Assembly: GCF_001661265.1 (NCBI RefSeq)
Contig: NW_017567004.1
Location: 144,279 to 208,278 of the forward strand
Direction: 5' to 3'
Length of the DNA stretch: 64,000 bases
Source: Saitoella complicata NRRL Y-17804
Taxonomy: Eukaryota > Ascomycota > Saitoellomycetes > Saitoellales > Saitoellaceae
A program made the translations under genes and the position numbers. The notes beneath the pieces were generated by a model, which ran no database searches, was not told the DNA's origin, and saw only the letters and a list, made by a program, of their open reading frames with translations. Position 1 is the stretch's first letter. Each line of letters starts with the position of its first letter. Positions 62,801-64,000 of the stretch are shown here, one piece after another.

Positions 62801-63312
62801 AGTCGGAGCTTGGAGCACTGAAGACTGCGAGTACGCCTACTGCGAAGGAGGAAGTTGCCAGGACTGTCAATGAAGCGAAGCTTGATAAGCTTAGTATTTT
62901 GGTTGTGGAGGATAACCTCATTAACCAGAAGGTGTTACAGAAGCAGCTTACTGCGGCGGGGTGTGAAGCGCGTGTTGCAAATAACGGACAGGAGGCATTG
63001 GATATCATCTTCAGTTCGGCTTTGGCTGCTGATACACCCGCAGAAGCACCGAAGATCGATGTCGTTTTGATGGACGTCGAGATGCCCGTCATGGACGGAC
63101 TGACAGCTGCCCGACACCTCCGCGCAGCCCTCCAAGAAGGCAAGCTTCGCAGCCGCGTCCCGTTGATTGCGGTGAGCGCCAACGCACGACGAGAACAGAT
63201 TAAAGAAATGTTAGAAGCGGGGATGGACGATACAGTTGGCAAGCCATTCCGGATACCAGAGTTGATGGCTAAGATCAGAGATTTGCTGGAGAAGTTGGCG
63301 TTGCATGCTTGA
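59881..63312 (+). CDS. Hybrid histidine kinase (PAS-GAF-PAS-HisKA-HATPase-REC)
   Basis: Intronless, 1143 aa. A PAS-like module at about 160-305 (CALYWGPQHSIFYNAAYIPL, YFSWSIVPIRDENGEVCGL) is followed by a GAF-type region at 305-475 and a clear PAS at 500-620 (GRFGRMAEGSPAGIFIADAT, WCVAAGTPELDDEGHVLNVL). The HisKA domain has phospho-acceptor His650 in TSHELRNPLSAI. The ATPase has N-box Asn789 in INLLTNAIKFS, G1 DTGRGLSPSE and G2 GSGLGLFICRKL. The receiver has the acidic pair in LVVEDNLINQ, phospho-acceptor Asp1065 in VVLMDVEMPVMDGL and Lys1121 in VGKPF. All catalytic residues are present, so it should be active. No transmembrane segment is visible, so it is likely cytosolic and would signal through Ypd1 to a response regulator. 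The stimulus is unknown. The GAF lacks an obvious phytochrome Cys. Confidence 0.9.
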   Translation: MSSMDADVHLQPRERLRGLSVISYLEVLPTPAYVTGCGGDVRVIWRNPVYEMEIGTGDTLPVTMDERGPGDGYVWTHVPVEGMFIVSTSVRSQSSSASTSSISTSELVVSTAPTTPAAVDDDWTRLWDNQCLGGSNAAKLQSAYQKHVQCLREANWKHVGPTHIWPQNLRMLTSLVLACPFPCALYWGPQHSIFYNAAYIPLTGDRHPDMLGKSYIEGWPELWEFVKDTFGRAFQGEAVHKDDDMLFMNRLGFVEETYFSWSIVPIRDENGEVCGLLNPAFEGTRRVIAARRLHTLRELGSKIASVKSVEEFWEAVKAGVDDNKRDIPILVTYSIKATPGEQTKHAKFEFTRECVVGLPEDHGCIPPKLTLETKEDVEYSDITFERQIFEAFLTHESVVVDDLRKLTGDIPSRGWGDPVRKVIVSPVIASEYDIPLAVTVLALNPRRPYNEDYRTFIELLGRSFVTGLASARLVEEELRHAKQEIERREEVEQLLVRRTKELRLSEGRFGRMAEGSPAGIFIADATGHVTFVNEAWYEFSQFPKDKDPDHWLDSVHPEDKYRLQEFWDQLLSGGKAEAEFRWVVEKNGYERWCVAAGTPELDDEGHVLNVLGVCLDISERKRHEALQKRIAEEALESKRQQEYFIDMTSHELRNPLSAIIQLCDLVADMLHRLQKGATLRHAPAEIHQDIAESDEAIKTITLCTSHMKRIIDDTLTLSKLDSSLLLVTPVDCQPLKKVKSVLKMFEAEVQSKDIDMKFEVDESWERIGVDWVKADPSRFSQVLINLLTNAIKFSYMRPVRKITVRIAASLTRPAARPLTECDHDHTQGQQGEQPYSMTRQNSQESVVSVGNTSNADAVSLYPETENTIYLSFSVVDTGRGLSPSERAMLFQRFSQATPRTHVEYGGSGLGLFICRKLTGLQGGEISVQSKENEGSTFSFYIHAERGSAPEEGESAAPVEQRRRSVAEVADGVPKSELGALKTASTPTAKEEVARTVNEAKLDKLSILVVEDNLINQKVLQKQLTAAGCEARVANNGQEALDIIFSSALAADTPAEAPKIDVVLMDVEMPVMDGLTAARHLRAALQEGKLRSRVPLIAVSANARREQIKEMLEAGMDDTVGKPFRIPELMAKIRDLLEKLALHA

Positions 63313-63762
63313 AGCTTAAGGAAAACCGATGTATGAGTACGAGTTGCTAGTAATGGATGGAGAGCGCATAATATGTTGCGAATGTACATGTAATGGTTAC
63401 TGGGGGTTCATGGCGTTTTTGTGTGGGGCTTTGATGGACAGCACGGATCGACCATGGTCGGTGTTGATTGATAGTTTAGGCCAGTTATTGGATTGCATTA
63501 CAAGTAGCTATAGGCATGAAAATGTGAGTAAGGCGTTACATACATGTACTTGCTCCGCTTCCACCAATTGCATTGTCCTTGACCTCCTTCCAATTCTGTT
63601 CTCTTTGAGTTTTCACGGCTCCCTCGGAGTTTGGCTTGGCTGCGAATCCGTGCAGACAAGCCACTCACGCACGCTCGCGGTTGGTTGCAGCTCCAACGAA
63701 TACCGAGAGAACATCGTCAATTGAACACCATTAACACCACCAAACAACCGCATACAACAAGT
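63313..63762. other. Intergenic, kinase 3' end and MTP18 promoter
   Basis: 450 nt, with a CA-rich leader (ACACCATTAACACCACCAAA) before the next start. No gene. Confidence 0.45.
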
Positions 63763-64000
63763 ATGGGATCCTCTGAATCTACCGTCCAGGCATACAAAGA
63801 CAAGGCCGTCCAGGTCAAGGACCAAGCCGTCGAGAAGGTTACCGAAGGAAAAGTCGACACAGTCGAAACCAATGCCCGTTACCTCGCCTACGCAGCCCGT
63901 CTGAAGGCCGTTATGCTCAAGAGCTCGCGTTACATCGCATATACCTCCGATATCGGCGAAGCTTTCCGGCCGATCAGCCATCCGCTTATGGTGACAGCTG
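63763..64000 (+). CDS. MTP18/MTFP1-like mitochondrial fission process protein (3' end outside window)
   Basis: ATG at 63763 opens a frame still open at the edge, about 79 residues. The segment ARYLAYAARLKAVMLKSSRY then IAYTSDIGEAFRPISHPLMV matches the start of the MTP18 family, where RYxAYxSDxGEAFRP is the signature. MTP18 is an inner mitochondrial membrane protein with several helices that promotes fission in animals and has conserved fungal homologues. The first 35 residues are charged and coiled (AVQVKDQAVEKV). The gene lies downstream of the hybrid kinase in the same direction. The remainder, including the later membrane helices, is missing. Confidence 0.8.
   Translation, partial: MGSSESTVQAYKDKAVQVKDQAVEKVTEGKVDTVETNARYLAYAARLKAVMLKSSRYIAYTSDIGEAFRPISHPLMVTA

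Noticed and set aside
62697-63389. A 230-codon open frame opposite the histidine kinase receiver domain
   Set aside because: Shadow of the receiver and linker; no motif and no fitting start context.
1-64000. Secondary-metabolite or defence gene cluster, CRISPR array
   Set aside because: Genes are mostly conserved housekeeping functions with no shared pathway. No regular spacer-repeat arrays exist, and CRISPR is not expected in a fungal genome.

Overview
This window is nuclear DNA of a filamentous fungus, most likely an ascomycete of the Pezizomycotina or a close relative. The reasons are many short introns (mostly 49-60 nt, with CTAAC/CTGAC-like branch sites), gene density of about one per 1.6 kb, and the gene set. 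That set includes an Fta4-type inner kinetochore subunit, the BAR-SH3 protein Rvs167, Pxl1-like LIM, a GH3 beta-glucosidase, a hybrid histidine kinase and a fungal indoleamine dioxygenase. The lineage call is inference, because no rRNA or species marker is present. I see about 36 protein genes, one tRNA-Ser(CGA), no intact mobile element, no CRISPR and no secondary-metabolite cluster.

Layout. 0-10.5 kb: the cell-cycle phosphatase CDC14 (runs off the left edge), a RasGEF, the ER SNARE USE1, RVS167 and the cysteine desulfurase NFS1. 10.5-20 kb: the most accessory-like part, with a secreted beta-glucosidase, a 1.9 kb gene-free promoter region, an eight-exon membrane glycoprotein of unknown function and a disordered orphan protein. 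20-35 kb: an IQ-motif protein with an overlapping uORF, AP-1 sigma, glutamate-cysteine ligase modifier, tRNA-Ser, MAF1, a FAM32A-like protein, MCM2, a UBR7/Mlo2-like protein, RIB1 and an RSAD1/HemW-like radical SAM protein. 35-50 kb: a golgin-like coiled coil, indoleamine dioxygenase, GCV1, ARP2, an 81-residue coiled-coil protein, FTA4, a two-LIM protein and INO1. 50-64 kb: SGF29, a degenerate 13-nt minisatellite, an orphan protein, phosphomannose isomerase, the metalloprotease ATP23, NHP2, a FIST-domain protein with an apparent GC-AG intron, CNOT11, a 1143-residue hybrid histidine kinase, and the 5' end of an MTP18 gene cut by the right edge.

Most genes are housekeeping and functionally unlinked, but many are head-to-head pairs on short shared promoters (AP-1 sigma/GCLM, MCM2/UBR7, RSAD1/golgin, ARP2/81-residue protein, ATP23/NHP2). 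Candidate control sites fit the neighbouring genes. There is an ACGCGT cell-cycle box between MCM2 and its neighbour, a duplicated GAGTCA element before GCV1, and a TATA box with CreA-type sites before the beta-glucosidase. Exon models were worked out by hand from reading frames, splice signals and family conservation. Boundaries with unusual donors are marked as less certain.
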